Assembly: GCF_004123675.1 (NCBI RefSeq) | Contig: NZ_CP035417.1 | Coordinates: 2,967,501-3,031,500, forward strand | Source of the DNA: Leisingera sp. NJS204 | GTDB lineage: Bacteria > Pseudomonadota > Alphaproteobacteria > Rhodobacterales > Rhodobacteraceae | Direction: 5' to 3' | DNA: 64,000 bases | In this document: positions 26,981 through 35,615 of the stretch, in pieces | Position numbering within the stretch: the first letter of the stretch is position 1 | How the letters are laid out: each line of letters starts with the position of its first letter | Translations under genes and position numbers: made by a program | Notes under the pieces: generated by a model | The model's database searches: none | Seen by the model: the letters and a program-made list of their open reading frames with translations, nothing else | What the model was told of the DNA's origin: nothing

Positions 26981-27676
26981 TCAGGAATCCAACTGGCGGC
27001 TGAGGATGGTGGCGAACTCATCGGCAAAGCCCTCATAGCCGCCAATGATGCGGTCGCTGTCCGCGCTCAGCTTATTGTAGAAAACCACTGCCGGAATGGC
27101 CGCCAGCAGGCCCAGCCCGGTCGCCATCAGCGCCTCGGCAATGCCGGGCGCCACCACGGCAAGGTTGGTGTTCTGCTGTTCTGCAATCTCGATAAAGGCG
27201 GTCATGATGCCCCAGACAGTACCGAACAGCCCCACAAACGGCGCGGTGGAGCCAACGGTAGCCAGAACCGACAAGCCGCTTTGCAGCCCTTCGGTTTCCT
27301 TGGCGATGGCCACATCCATCGACCGGTCAATGCGTGCCTGCGCGCCAGGGATCAGCCCGCCGTCGCTGCGGTGGCTGCGCCGCCATTCGGTCATGCCTGC
27401 GGAAAAGATCCGGGCCGCCTGACCCGGCGGCCTTGCCCCGACCTGGTCGAACAGCTCATCCAGCGGATTGCCGGACCAGAAGGCGCGGTCAAAGGCATCC
27501 GCCTCGCCGCGCGCCTTGCGGTAGTTGATGGTTTTCTGAATGATGATGCCCCACGACCAGACCGAAGCCCCGATCAGCATCAGCATCACCAGTTTCACGG
27601 TTACGGTGGCCCGCGCGAAAAGGCCCCACATGGAGAAATCAATCTCCTGCGCCAGCGCCAGAGTTTCTGCTTCCAT
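26981..27676 (-). CDS. tolQ: TolQ (ExbB/MotA family) proton-channel subunit
   Basis: Inner-membrane motor protein with three membrane segments (about 20-45, 130-155 and 170-195). The 231-residue product shows the conserved GLFGTVWGIMTAF and APGIAEALMATGLGLLAAIPAVVFYN segments that line the proton path. It is the first Tol gene of the minus-strand operon, 105 nt downstream of ybgC. Confidence 0.96.
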   Translation of the reverse strand: MEAETLALAQEIDFSMWGLFARATVTVKLVMLMLIGASVWSWGIIIQKTINYRKARGEADAFDRAFWSGNPLDELFDQVGARPPGQAARIFSAGMTEWRRSHRSDGGLIPGAQARIDRSMDVAIAKETEGLQSGLSVLATVGSTAPFVGLFGTVWGIMTAFIEIAEQQNTNLAVVAPGIAEALMATGLGLLAAIPAVVFYNKLSADSDRIIGGYEGFADEFATILSRQLDS

Positions 27677-27781
27677 TCGCCTGCTCTACGATTTCCCGGC
27701 CGTTTCTCCGGCCTTATTTGGCCAAAGGCTAGCCCAGTTCAATGTCAAAGGCCATTAAAACAGGCGCTACTGCGCCAAATG

Positions 27782-28165
27782 TTACTGCAATGCGCGAATC
27801 TCTGCCGGAAGCCGCGCAGGCTTGCCGCCTGTGGTGATGCAGACAATGGTGACCTGGGCCCGGAACAGCGGCTGGCCGCCGCGCGTGACCTCTTGAAGCA
27901 GCACCATCCGGGCCGGTGTCACATTGTGCAGCGCGGTGGCGACAAGCAGCTCCTCGTCGAATTTGGCGGGCGCCAGGTAATCCGCCTCAATCCGGCGCAC
28001 AACATAGATCCGCCCGGCCTCGCGCATGGCGTTCTGATCGACACCGATGCCGCGCACCCAGTCGCTGCGCGCACGTTCAATAAACCGCAGGTAGTTGGCG
28101 TGATAGACGATCCCGCCCATGTCGGTGTCCTCGTAGTAGACCCGCACCGGGAATTCGTGGATCAT
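27782..28165 (-). CDS. ybgC: Tol-Pal-associated acyl-CoA thioesterase YbgC
   Basis: Hotdog thioesterase genetically linked to Tol-Pal and implicated in phospholipid or acyl-ACP metabolism. The 127-residue product has the 4HBT active-site pattern YYEDTDMGGIVYHANYLRF (catalytic Asp about residue 14) and FIERARSDWVRG. ATG 28165 was chosen over GTG 28174 because the AGGAG site overlaps the GTG and is well placed for the ATG. It leads the tol operon. Confidence 0.95.
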   Translation of the reverse strand: MIHEFPVRVYYEDTDMGGIVYHANYLRFIERARSDWVRGIGVDQNAMREAGRIYVVRRIEADYLAPAKFDEELLVATALHNVTPARMVLLQEVTRGGQPLFRAQVTIVCITTGGKPARLPAEIRALQ

Positions 28166-28226
28166 GCTCTGCACTCCTGTGATTTGGCGGGCAATCTATG
28201 GCTGGGGCCGGGCCGCCGCAAGCGCC

Positions 28227-28769
28227 TCAGCTCTCCAGCGGGTATTCCGCCAAAACATCATAGCGCGCGCCTTCGGGGGCCAGCGTAGACTGGTATAGCG
28301 CAAAGCATTCCGCATCGGTCTGCAGCCGGAAGCCCGCCGCCGCTTGCAGGAAGCCGGCGATCTTCTCCAGCTGACCCGGCTGCAGATACCGCGGGAACCG
28401 GGCCAGCGTCACATGCGGGCGGAACCGTTCCCGCGCCAAAGCAATTCCCGCCGCCTGACAGGCACTGCGCACTTGGTTCCGCAGGCGGCTCAGCTCCGGT
28501 GTCTTTTGCACCGCGGCAGCCAGCACCCGCGGCTGCCTGCCGCCAAAGGTCTCCAGCCCCTGAATGCTGAGGGTCAGAACCGGAGCGCGGATGGCGGCGA
28601 GTTCCTGATGCAAGGCTTGCAGCATTTGTTCCGGCTGATCATCCAGAAATGCCAGCGTCAGATGCATATTCTCTGAAGGCACCGGCCGCCCTGCGGTCAG
28701 CTCTTCTTGCACGCGCTCCAACGCAATCCGGGCTGCATCAGACAGCGGCAAGCCCGCGAAAGACCGCAT
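28227..28769 (-). CDS. thpR: RNA 2',3'-cyclic phosphodiesterase (2H family)
   Basis: A 180-residue 2H phosphoesterase, formerly called 2'-5' RNA ligase. The two HxTx motifs are clear: HLTL (about residues 41-44) and HVTL (about 121-124). The start overlaps by one base with the stop of the upstream unknown gene, so the two are probably an operon. The physiological RNA substrate in bacteria is not settled. Confidence 0.93.
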   Translation of the reverse strand: MRSFAGLPLSDAARIALERVQEELTAGRPVPSENMHLTLAFLDDQPEQMLQALHQELAAIRAPVLTLSIQGLETFGGRQPRVLAAAVQKTPELSRLRNQVRSACQAAGIALARERFRPHVTLARFPRYLQPGQLEKIAGFLQAAAGFRLQTDAECFALYQSTLAPEGARYDVLAEYPLES

Positions 28770-29437
28770 CAGGACTGCGGTTGCCCCGCCGCCGGCGCTT
28801 GCAACCGTGCAAACAAGCGCAGGGCGTGGGACTTGTCGTCCGCCGCCAGCGGCATCATCCGGTCATAAGCTGCCGCGATGATCCCTGCAATTTCGGGGCG
28901 CAGGATAGTGGCGCCGGTCTCCGGCAGCACCGCCAAGGGGGAGGTTTCAGCAAAGGCCGCATCGCCCCACATCAGCGCCACCTGCACCGCCTGGGTCAGC
29001 GCCAGTGTCTCGGCGGGCATCTGCGCCATCGCCCCCTGCATCCGCAGGAACACAAACGCCGCCTTGATGCCCCCCTGATCGTCAAACCGGAACGCCCGGT
29101 ACTGGCTGGCATCCGCCGCCTTCAGCCGTGCCACCAGCGGCGCCAGCCCGGGGATCAGCCGGTCCAGATCAGGCACTTCCAGCAGTTCATCCCAATCCAG
29201 GAAAAAGAAGAACATCAGGTTCGAGCCCAGCTCAGGGTCGGTCTCCGCCATCTGATGGCCCGCCAGCGTCATCACTGCCTCCAACGCACCCTTGACGGTT
29301 TTCAGCGTCTCGTCCTGAACGCCAAAAACGATCGGCGCTACCGGCCGGCCCCAGCGGGCACAAGCGTATGCGCCGTCTTGGCGGGTGAACATGGCTTCGA
29401 TCTGTTCGGGCGTCAGGTCTGGCAGCTGGGCGGTCAT
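28769..29437 (-). CDS. Conserved hypothetical cytoplasmic protein upstream of thpR
   Basis: A 222-residue protein I cannot assign. It is acidic and Ala/Leu-rich without a signal peptide. It contains DGAYACARWGRPVAPIVFG (about 22-40), a run of four Phe in NLMFFFFLDWDELLEVPDL (about 75-93) and an alpha-helical C-terminus. ATG 29437 has AAGGAG 8 nt upstream; extending to 29680 would read through the dispersed repeat. One-base overlap with thpR suggests shared expression. Confidence 0.75.
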   Translation of the reverse strand: MTAQLPDLTPEQIEAMFTRQDGAYACARWGRPVAPIVFGVQDETLKTVKGALEAVMTLAGHQMAETDPELGSNLMFFFFLDWDELLEVPDLDRLIPGLAPLVARLKAADASQYRAFRFDDQGGIKAAFVFLRMQGAMAQMPAETLALTQAVQVALMWGDAAFAETSPLAVLPETGATILRPEIAGIIAAAYDRMMPLAADDKSHALRLFARLQAPAAGQPQS

Positions 29438-29761
29438 ATGCGTCTCCTTGATCCTGTTCTGTCTATGCCGACTGTGCCGCGCATCGGCAAGGGGGAGGCT
29501 CCCGCGCCTGTCCGGCCCCCTGGCTGCGCCAAGCCGCCGCAAACAGCCTTGGGCCGTGCGCCGCTGGTGCGGCGCATCCAGCATTGCGTCAAACAGATGC
29601 GGTCCGGCTTCTTTCTGGTCAAAAACACCCCCGCCGGAGGCAACGCCGCGCTGCAGCTCAGCACCTGGCCTGAGCATCACACAGGCACATCGCCTCCACC
29701 TTCCGCCCCCACAGTATAGGTAAGCACGGTGGGTACAGCTTAATGGTAGATACTCCGCCGC
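29438..29761. other. Gene-free gap with a copy of the dispersed intergenic motif
   Basis: This 324-nt stretch separates the unknown gene (start 29437) from the ruvB stop (29762). No convincing coding sequence is seen; the minus-strand reading frame that spans it lacks a ribosome-binding site. It holds the CTTCTTTC..CAAAAACACCCCCG motif at 29608-29641, a GC-rich left part and an AT-richer right end near ruvB. Confidence 0.6.
29608..29641 (+). repeat. Dispersed motif, copy 2
   Basis: CTTCTTTCTGGTCAAAAAC followed by ACCCCCGCCGGAGGC closely matches the 15181 copy (CTTTCCAAAAATACTCCCG then CCGGAGGC). It is intergenic and downstream of ruvB. Confidence 0.6.
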
Positions 29762-30793
29762 CTACCCGAACAGATCGTTCCGGGAACGCGGCGGCGCCAT
29801 CCCCAGGTGGGTCCAGGCCTTTTGCGCCAGCATCCGCCCGCGCGGGGTGCGCTGTATCAGCCCTTGCTGCAGAAGGAAGGGTTCAATCACCTCTTCCAGC
29901 GCGTCGCGGCTTTCGGACAAGGCCGCGGAGATCGTCTCGATCCCCACTGGCCCGCCACCGTAATTCTCGGCCACCAGGTTCAGATACCGCCGGTCGGCGC
30001 CATCCAGCCCCAGCTGATCCACCCCCAGCCGGGTCAGCGCGCCATCGGCCAGTTCGCGGGAGATCCTGCCATCGCCCTCCACAACCGCAAAGTCTACAAC
30101 GCGGCGCAAGAGCCGCCCGGCGATCCTGGGGGTGCCGCGGGCGCGCCGCGCGATCTCGCGGGCGCCTGCATCATCCGCAGGCGCACCCAGCTTGCGGGCA
30201 TTGCGGCGGACAATCTCGAACAGCTCGTCAATGGTATAGAACTGCAGCCGGGTCGGGATGCCGAAGCGGTCGCGCAGCGGTGTGGTCAGCAGGCCCATCC
30301 GGGTGGTGGCCCCGACCAGGGTAAAGGGCTGCAACTCGATCCGCACGGTGCGCGCCGCAGGGCCTTCACCGATCACCAGATCCAGCTCGAAATCCTCCAT
30401 CGCCGGATAAAGCACCTCCTCCACCGCCGGGTTGAGCCGGTGGATTTCGTCGATGAACAGCACATCGCTGGCTTCAAGATTCGTAAGGATCGCTGCCAGG
30501 TCGCCGGCCTTGGCCAGAACCGGGCCGGAGGTCATGCGGAAATTCACCCCCAGTTCACGGGCAATAATCTGGGCCAAAGTGGTCTTGCCAAGGCCGGGAG
30601 GGCCGTGGAACAGCGTGTGGTCCATCGCCTCGCCGCGGCGGCGGGCGGATTCAATAAAGACCTTCAGGTTGGCGCGGGCTTCGGCCTGGCCGATGAATTC
30701 ACCAAGACCCTGCGGACGCAAGGCACGGTCGTTTTCGGCTGAACTGTCCTCAGGCAGCGGTTCGGGGCGCAGAGCGGGGTCGGCGTCAATCAT
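29762..30793 (-). CDS. ruvB: Holliday junction branch-migration ATPase RuvB
   Basis: Hexameric AAA motor that drives Holliday junction branch migration with RuvA. The 343-residue product has [11 protein letters not shown], Walker [10 protein letters not shown], the RuvB signature [18 protein letters not shown], Walker [12 protein letters not shown] and the C-terminal winged helix with TPRGR. ATG 30793 gives the usual start; an in-frame GTG lies 27 nt upstream. It is separated from ruvA by a 144-nt gap that carries an elaborate inverted-repeat structure. Confidence 0.97.
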   Translation of the reverse strand: MIDADPALRPEPLPEDSSAENDRALRPQGLGEFIGQAEARANLKVFIESARRRGEAMDHTLFHGPPGLGKTTLAQIIARELGVNFRMTSGPVLAKAGDLAAILTNLEASDVLFIDEIHRLNPAVEEVLYPAMEDFELDLVIGEGPAARTVRIELQPFTLVGATTRMGLLTTPLRDRFGIPTRLQFYTIDELFEIVRRNARKLGAPADDAGAREIARRARGTPRIAGRLLRRVVDFAVVEGDGRISRELADGALTRLGVDQLGLDGADRRYLNLVAENYGGGPVGIETISAALSESRDALEEVIEPFLLQQGLIQRTPRGRMLAQKAWTHLGMAPPRSRNDLFG

Positions 30794-30833
30794 GGTACAG
30801 GTCTCTCTGATATGTCCCACCCGGCTGAAGGCC

Positions 30834-30923
30834 GGGCAGCGCCCGACCCTCCCGTTTTGCCGAAGGCAAACCTTTGGTTTGACGGGAGGGCGCTTCGCAC
30901 CCGCCCAGCGTCGGGCGCTGCCC
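30834..30923. repeat. Nested inverted repeat between ruvA and ruvB
   Basis: The outer stem is 14 bp (GGGCAGCGCCCGAC 30834-30847 with its complement 30910-30923). The inner stem is 9 bp (30847-30855 / 30882-30890). Inside it are two 6-bp hairpins that share bases 30867-30870 and so exclude each other (30856-30861/30865-30870 and 30867-30872/30876-30881). It lies within the ruvCAB transcription unit. Confidence 0.75.
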
Positions 30924-30937
30924 TTGGTGTTTCATCT

Positions 30938-31627
30938 TCACCCCTTCGGCGCCAGCAGCCGCAGCGCCGCGCGGATCAGCTCTGCTTCATCCGCATCCGG
31001 ATAGGTGGCCGCAGCCTCAGCCACCGCTGCCGCCGCGTCCGACGGACCATAGCCGAGATTGCCCAACGCCGACAGCGCCCCGGCCGACGCCGCAGCGGCA
31101 CCAGTGGGTTTCTTTGGCGGCGCCTTGCGGGCCGGTTTGGCAGCAGGTGCCGGCCCGGCGTCCTCGACCACCTCCAGCCCGGGGCCGTCCATCGCATCCG
31201 CCACAGCGCCCCCCATGGCCATCACACCCGGCGCCTTGTCCTTGAGGTCCAGCACGATGCGCTGCGCGGTCTTGGGGCCGACGCCCTTGGCCGCCTTCAC
31301 CGACGCCCAGTCGCCTAAAGCAATCGCCCGGCTGACCCCGTCCGGCCCCAGCGTGCCGAGAATGGCCAGCGAAACCTTGGCCCCGACCCCCTGCACCGAG
31401 GTCAGCAGCCGGTGCCATTCCTTCTCCACCAAAGAGGTGAAACCATAAAGCTGCATCAGGTCTTCGCGCACCACCATCTCGGTATAAAGCGCGATCGCTT
31501 CGCCTGTGCCCGGCAGCGCCGCCATGGTGCGGTCGGAGCAATAGACGATATAGCCGACACCGCGCACGTCGATCAGCACGTGGTCCTGCGACCGGTAGTC
31601 GAGGCGGCCTGTCAGTTTGCCGATCAT
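30938..31627 (-). CDS. ruvA: Holliday junction DNA helicase subunit RuvA
   Basis: DNA-binding platform for RuvB. The 229-residue product starts [26 protein letters not shown] (split: [13 protein letters not shown], then DVRGVGY) with an OB-fold, helix-hairpin-helix motifs ([17 protein letters not shown] and [18 protein letters not shown]) and a C-terminal RuvB-binding helix. An Ala/Pro/Lys-rich linker near 145-175 makes it longer than the E. coli protein (203 residues). It starts 13 nt after ruvC. Confidence 0.97.
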   Translation of the reverse strand: MIGKLTGRLDYRSQDHVLIDVRGVGYIVYCSDRTMAALPGTGEAIALYTEMVVREDLMQLYGFTSLVEKEWHRLLTSVQGVGAKVSLAILGTLGPDGVSRAIALGDWASVKAAKGVGPKTAQRIVLDLKDKAPGVMAMGGAVADAMDGPGLEVVEDAGPAPAAKPARKAPPKKPTGAAAASAGALSALGNLGYGPSDAAAAVAEAAATYPDADEAELIRAALRLLAPKG

Positions 31628-31640
31628 GCCAGCCTGCCAA

Positions 31641-32138
31641 TCATGCGCGTTTCTCCTTCAGCTGCCGTTGCGACGTGCCGCCGTAATAAGCATGGCAGAT
31701 GGCAATCGCCAGTGCATCCGCTGCATCGGCACCCTTGGGCGCACAGCCGGGCAGCTGCAGTTTGACCATATGCATGACCTGCTCCTTTTCGGCGTGCCCC
31801 ACGCCGACCACAGTCTTTTTGACCCGGTTGGGGGCATATTCGCCCACCGGCAAGCCTGCCTTGGCGAGCGTCAGCAGCGCAACTCCGCGCGCCTGACCCA
31901 GTTTCAGGGTGCCGGCACCGTCCTTGTTCACAAAGGTCTGTTCGATCGCGGCCTGATCCGGGGCATAGGCCTCAATGATTTCGGTGACCTGATTGTGCAG
32001 CGACAGAAGACGCTCGCCCAGATCATCGCCATCCGAGCAGCAATGGCCGTTGGCAACATGGCTCAGCCGCGGGCCATTTGATTCGATGACCCCCCATCCA
32101 AGGGTGCGCAGCCCCGGATCAATTCCCAGAATCCGCAT
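31641..32138 (-). CDS. ruvC: Holliday junction resolvase RuvC
   Basis: Metal-dependent endonuclease that cuts Holliday junctions. The 165-residue product begins [17 protein letters not shown] with catalytic Asp7, followed by [22 protein letters not shown] (split at KDGAG) and a C-terminal [11 protein letters not shown] with the acidic pair. ATG 32138 gives the family-standard start, 72 codons inside the longest frame. It is the first gene of the order ruvC-ruvA-ruvB. A near-match to the alphaproteobacterial LexA box lies 50-64 nt upstream. Confidence 0.97.
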   Translation of the reverse strand: MRILGIDPGLRTLGWGVIESNGPRLSHVANGHCCSDGDDLGERLLSLHNQVTEIIEAYAPDQAAIEQTFVNKDGAGTLKLGQARGVALLTLAKAGLPVGEYAPNRVKKTVVGVGHAEKEQVMHMVKLQLPGCAPKGADAADALAIAICHAYYGGTSQRQLKEKRA

Positions 32139-32464
32139 GATGTGCCCGGTCCCCGTCTGCTCTTTGCAATTATTTTTCCAACGATTAGCACAAAACGCGA
32201 ACATGTCCAATTGCTTTCCCTGCGCGCCGCGCGCCGCCAGGGAAGCAAATCCTGTCCTGAAACCGACCTTCCGCAATAGGCGGAACGACATTTCCCGGCA
32301 AAAGCAGCGCGCAGGCAAAGCGCCCTTGTTATTAAGGCGCAAAGCTATGCGCACTGTGCATATGACGCATGCAATTTCGGATCTTGCCGGGTTGGATTTT
32401 CCTCACTAGATGCCCGCCATCGCAACATAGCGACGAAGCCAACACCAGATCAGAGGACACGGAT
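32139..32464. other. Divergent promoter region between ruvC and the DUF1127 gene
   Basis: This 326-nt stretch has no convincing gene. The ruvC-proximal part is AT-rich (about 32160-32215) and holds a LexA-like site. The middle (about 32215-32350) is GC-rich and featureless to me. The right part carries AGAGGACACGGAT, the ribosome-binding region of the DUF1127 gene. Confidence 0.6.
32188..32202 (-). promoter_or_regulatory. LexA-like box upstream of ruvC (candidate)
   Basis: On the minus strand the site reads GTTC-N7-GTGC, one mismatch from the alphaproteobacterial LexA consensus GTTC-N7-GTTC. It lies about 50-64 nt before the ruvC start in AT-rich DNA, a plausible promoter position. SOS control of ruvCAB is known in several bacteria; here it is inferred. 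Confidence 0.35.
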
Positions 32465-32683
32465 ATGGCCGCATTTGACACTACCCGCACCACCTATGGC
32501 TCCACCGGCCTGTTTGGCCGCTTCGGCGCACTGGTTGCAACCGCAACCGGCATGTTTGCTGCCTGGAATGACGCCCGTGCAACCCGCAACGCCCTGTCGG
32601 GCCTGACCGACCGCGAGCTGGCCGACATCGGCATGTCGCGCGGCGACATCGAAGCCGTTGCCACTGGCAAAACTGCTTTCTGA
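32465..32683 (+). CDS. DUF1127 (YjiS-like) small protein
   Basis: A 72-residue protein. Its C-terminal half matches the DUF1127 pattern: ARATRNALSGLTDRELADIGMSRGDIEAVA (split: RNALSGLTDRELADIG then MSRGDIEAVA). DUF1127 proteins are short Arg-rich regulators, several of them RNA-binding, common in alphaproteobacteria. ATG 32465 has GAGGA 8 nt upstream; the longer frame from 32369 lacks support. It is a single-gene unit with a strong terminator. Confidence 0.9.
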   Translation: MAAFDTTRTTYGSTGLFGRFGALVATATGMFAAWNDARATRNALSGLTDRELADIGMSRGDIEAVATGKTAF

Positions 32684-32726
32684 GCCCCCTTTTTCCGCCC
32701 TGCCTCCTCCCTCGGGGCGACTAGGG

Positions 32727-32762
32727 AAACGCCGCGGACCTGACAAGGCCGCGGCGTTTTTT
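32727..32762 (+). terminator. Intrinsic terminator after the DUF1127 gene
   Basis: An 11-bp perfect stem (AAACGCCGCGG 32727-32737 with CCGCGGCGTTT 32749-32759) is followed by a T-run (32757-32762). It is a textbook rho-independent terminator. Confidence 0.88.
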
Positions 32763-32850
32763 GTTGCCGGATTGCACGGCAAGACCGCGCCGCAAAAAGG
32801 CCGCCGGCTCCCCCTACCAGCGGCCTTTTTGCCCCCTGCCCGCATTGCTG

Positions 32851-33195
32851 TCAGCGCAGAACGGGCCCGATTTTCCGGGCCAAGAAGACTGACACCGGGT
32901 CTGCCTGCATCAGGAAGGCGCCCGCGCGTTCAATGCCGCTGCCGCCGGCCAGCGTCTGCACCCGCGCGTCATAGCTGCCAAAGCCAAGCGCCGCCATCAG
33001 GAAGCCCTTGAACAGCAAAAACGCCGCCGCGAAGAAAATCAGCGAGCGTCCTGAAATCCGGGATTGCAGCCGTTGCGGCTTTACCACCAGCAGCCCGTCC
33101 GGCCGCAGATTTGCGGAATAGCCCGCGGAAAGGGCTTCATGTTTGCGGTTGATGTGCTTCAAACGCGCCTGGAACTGATCACGATGTTCGCCCAT
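32851..33195 (-). CDS. Single-pass membrane protein, unknown function
   Basis: A 114-residue protein with a basic N-terminal half (HRDQFQARLKHINRKHEALSAGY, split at NRKHE), one membrane segment (about 58-76, SLIFFAAAFLLFKGFLMAALG) and a short C-terminal region. ATG 33195 has GGAGG 8 nt upstream. The gene is separated from prmA by about 100 nt on the same strand. The style is that of a conserved rhodobacterial hypothetical protein; I cannot assign a role. Confidence 0.75.
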   Translation of the reverse strand: MGEHRDQFQARLKHINRKHEALSAGYSANLRPDGLLVVKPQRLQSRISGRSLIFFAAAFLLFKGFLMAALGFGSYDARVQTLAGGSGIERAGAFLMQADPVSVFLARKIGPVLR

Positions 33196-33298
33196 TACGA
33201 GCCTCCGAACTGGCCCCCACCAGCGGATGGCCCATCTTTGGCTCGAATTGGGGCGAAAATGCGGCAAACCATTCAAATTCGCCGCAAAGTTAAGTCAA

Positions 33299-34171
33299 TC
33301 AGCCCGCTTTACGGAGAAGTAACGTTGTCCATTCACCAATTTCATCCCGGCGCTCGGGATTGATGCCGTTCTGCGCATAAACGTTAACCACGTCCTCGGC
33401 CTGCTCGTTCAAAATGCCCGAGAGAATCGCATAGCCGCCGGGCCGCAGATTCGCAGCGACATCCGGCGCCAATGCCACCAGAGGGCCCTTCAGAATATTG
33501 GCGAAGATGAGGTCGAACGGCGCCTGCGCCTGCAGATCCGGGTGATCAAAACCAGCGGCTTCCACACAGGCAACCTGGCCTTCCATGCCATTGGCCTTAA
33601 GGTTTGCTTCGGCGACTTCAACCGCCACCTGGTCGATGTCGCTGGCCAGAATGGTGCCGTCCCAGACCCGGGCTGCCGCCATTGCCAGCACCGCGGTGCC
33701 GCAGCCGATGTCGGCCACCTTTTCGCCATGAAAGCCTTGATCCAACAGATGATCCAGCGCCTTGAGGCAGCCCAGCGTGGTGCCGTGGTGGCCGGTGCCA
33801 AAGGCCATCGCCGCCTCGATCAGCAGCGGGATCCGGTCCGCAGGCAGCTTGTCCGCGTCATGCGAGCCATAGACAAAAAAGCGCCCCGCTTCGACCGGCG
33901 CCAGTTCGCGGCGCACATGGGCGACCCAGTCGGTTTCCGGCAGTTCCGAAACCACAAAGGGCTTGGCTTCATGCATCGAGGCCAGCAGTGCAAGACCGGC
34001 CGCATCCGGAGCATCGGTAAAGTAGCCGCCAACTTCCCACAGGCCCGAGCCGTCCTCCATCTCAAAGACGCCCACACCGCTGGGTTCCGGGGTCAGGCGT
34101 TCCATGGCTTCGCCCAGCGCTTCGGCCTGGGTTTTTCCGGTGAGCGTGGTGAGGGCAGTGAATGTGGGCAT
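33299..34171 (-). CDS. prmA: Ribosomal protein L11 methyltransferase
   Basis: SAM-dependent methyltransferase that modifies L11 lysines and its N-terminus. The 290-residue product has an N-terminal substrate-recognition domain and a Rossmann domain with MAFGTGHHGTTLGCLKAL (about residues 122-139), VADIGCGTAVLAMAAA (motif I, about 151-166) and FDLIFANILKGPLVALAP (motif IV). Start ATG 34171 fits the family. Confidence 0.95.
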   Translation of the reverse strand: MPTFTALTTLTGKTQAEALGEAMERLTPEPSGVGVFEMEDGSGLWEVGGYFTDAPDAAGLALLASMHEAKPFVVSELPETDWVAHVRRELAPVEAGRFFVYGSHDADKLPADRIPLLIEAAMAFGTGHHGTTLGCLKALDHLLDQGFHGEKVADIGCGTAVLAMAAARVWDGTILASDIDQVAVEVAEANLKANGMEGQVACVEAAGFDHPDLQAQAPFDLIFANILKGPLVALAPDVAANLRPGGYAILSGILNEQAEDVVNVYAQNGINPERRDEIGEWTTLLLRKAG

Positions 34172-34235
34172 GGCGTCTCTCCTGAAACTGTTGCCCAGCG
34201 CCTAGGTCGCCGCGCCGCCCGCGTCAAGCACCCCG

Positions 34236-34310
34236 GCCTGGCCGCAGGCCAGGCAGCGCCCGCGCACACAGTGAGCGCGGGCGCTCGCCCCGCGGCTGGC
34301 GCCACGGGGC
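34236..34310. terminator. Three tandem hairpins between the MFS gene and prmA
   Basis: Stems: 8 bp with loop GCA (34236-34243/34247-34254), 11 bp with 9-nt loop (34255-34265/34275-34285) and 6 bp (34287-34292/34305-34310). They begin 8 nt downstream of the MFS stop codon on the minus strand. No T-run follows, so termination, if any, is not of the simple type. Confidence 0.55.
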
Positions 34311-34317
34311 TGCTGGA

Positions 34318-35562
34318 CTATTCTGCCGGCGCCGGGCTTGCGTATTTGCTGAAAATGGTCTCATTGCCAGGTTCCGGATGGCGCGGGATCAGCAGCGACA
34401 GGGACAGCGACACCAGCGCCATGGCCGCCGCCAGCACAAAGACCATTCCGGGCGACAGTACCCACAAAAGACCCAGCAGCACCGGCAGAAACACCGCTGC
34501 AATATGGTTAATGGTAAAGGCCACCGCTGCGGTTGGTGCGATATCCCCGGGATCGGCGATTTTCTGGAAATAGGTTTTCAGCGCCAGCGCCAAGGCAAAC
34601 AGCACATGGTCGATCACGTAGAGCACCGCCGCAACCGCCACCCCCCAGCCGAACCAGTAGATCCCGCCATAGGCCGCAAAGACAATCGCCAGCCCGGTGT
34701 ATTCGAAAATCAGCGTCCGGCGCTCGCCGAACATGGCCACTGCCTTGCCCAGCATTGGCGCCAAGACAATGTTGATCACCAGGTTGATCAGGTAAAGCCC
34801 GGTCAACTCATGCACATCAAAGCCGAATTTTTCGACCATCATGAAGCCAGCAAAAACCACAAAGATCTGCCGCCGCGCGCCGGCCATGAACTGCAGCGCA
34901 TAGTACAGCCAATAGCGTTTGCGCAGGATCAGCTTCTTGGTCTGCGGATGCGGCGCATCAAACTGCGGGTAGGCAACCAGCGCAAACAGCGCGATCAGCG
35001 CCGTTGCCCCGCCTGCGGCCAGAAAGACAGTATTATAGGCCAGATCAAACCGGTCCCAGGTCAGCACGATGAGGCCGTAGACCACCAGCGTCGCCGCTGA
35101 TCCAGCAGCCACCAGCCAGCCCAGCGTCTGCGGCGCCTTTTCCTTGGACAGCCACTGCAGCTGCAGCGACTGGTTCACCGTCTCATAATAATGAAAGCCG
35201 ATGGAGCTGAGCAGCGTCACCATCAGCAACCCGCCCAGAGACGGGAACCAGGCGGTGACAGCTGTGGCCACTCCCAGCAAGGCAAGCGAGATCAGCCCCA
35301 GCACCTGCTCGCGCACAAACAGGATCACCGCAATCACGCCGACGGCCAGGAAACCCGGGATCTCCCGCACCGTATGCAACAGGCCAATATCGGCGCCGTC
35401 GAATTGCGCTGCCTCGATTACGAAATTGTTGAGCAATGCGCTCCAGGCATTGAAGGCGATCGGCATCGCCAGCGCCATCACAAACAGCAGCACCATGGGA
35501 CGGCGCCAGAAGGGGAGGCTTTGCGCCTCAAGCAGGGGCATGGGCTTGAACATATCCAGCAT
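34318..35562 (-). CDS. MFS transporter
   Basis: A 414-residue polytopic protein with about 12 hydrophobic segments, split by a central cytoplasmic loop (about 205-220, HPQTKKLILRKRYW). The pattern fits the major facilitator superfamily, but I do not see a diagnostic substrate motif. The start at 35562 gives a short hydrophilic N-terminus and the first membrane segment at about 23-45. It is divergent from the YeeE/YedE gene, with 113 nt between them. The substrate is unknown. Confidence 0.85.
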   Translation of the reverse strand: MLDMFKPMPLLEAQSLPFWRRPMVLLFVMALAMPIAFNAWSALLNNFVIEAAQFDGADIGLLHTVREIPGFLAVGVIAVILFVREQVLGLISLALLGVATAVTAWFPSLGGLLMVTLLSSIGFHYYETVNQSLQLQWLSKEKAPQTLGWLVAAGSAATLVVYGLIVLTWDRFDLAYNTVFLAAGGATALIALFALVAYPQFDAPHPQTKKLILRKRYWLYYALQFMAGARRQIFVVFAGFMMVEKFGFDVHELTGLYLINLVINIVLAPMLGKAVAMFGERRTLIFEYTGLAIVFAAYGGIYWFGWGVAVAAVLYVIDHVLFALALALKTYFQKIADPGDIAPTAAVAFTINHIAAVFLPVLLGLLWVLSPGMVFVLAAAMALVSLSLSLLIPRHPEPGNETIFSKYASPAPAE

Positions 35563-35615
35563 CTACGCTCCCCAACGGGGTTTGGCGAGAGGGCAGCGGC
35601 CAATGCACATCTGAT

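Noticed and set aside
29437-29680. N-terminal extension of the unknown gene upstream of thpR
   Set aside because: The extension reads through the dispersed repeat and lacks a ribosome-binding site, whereas ATG 29437 has a good one.
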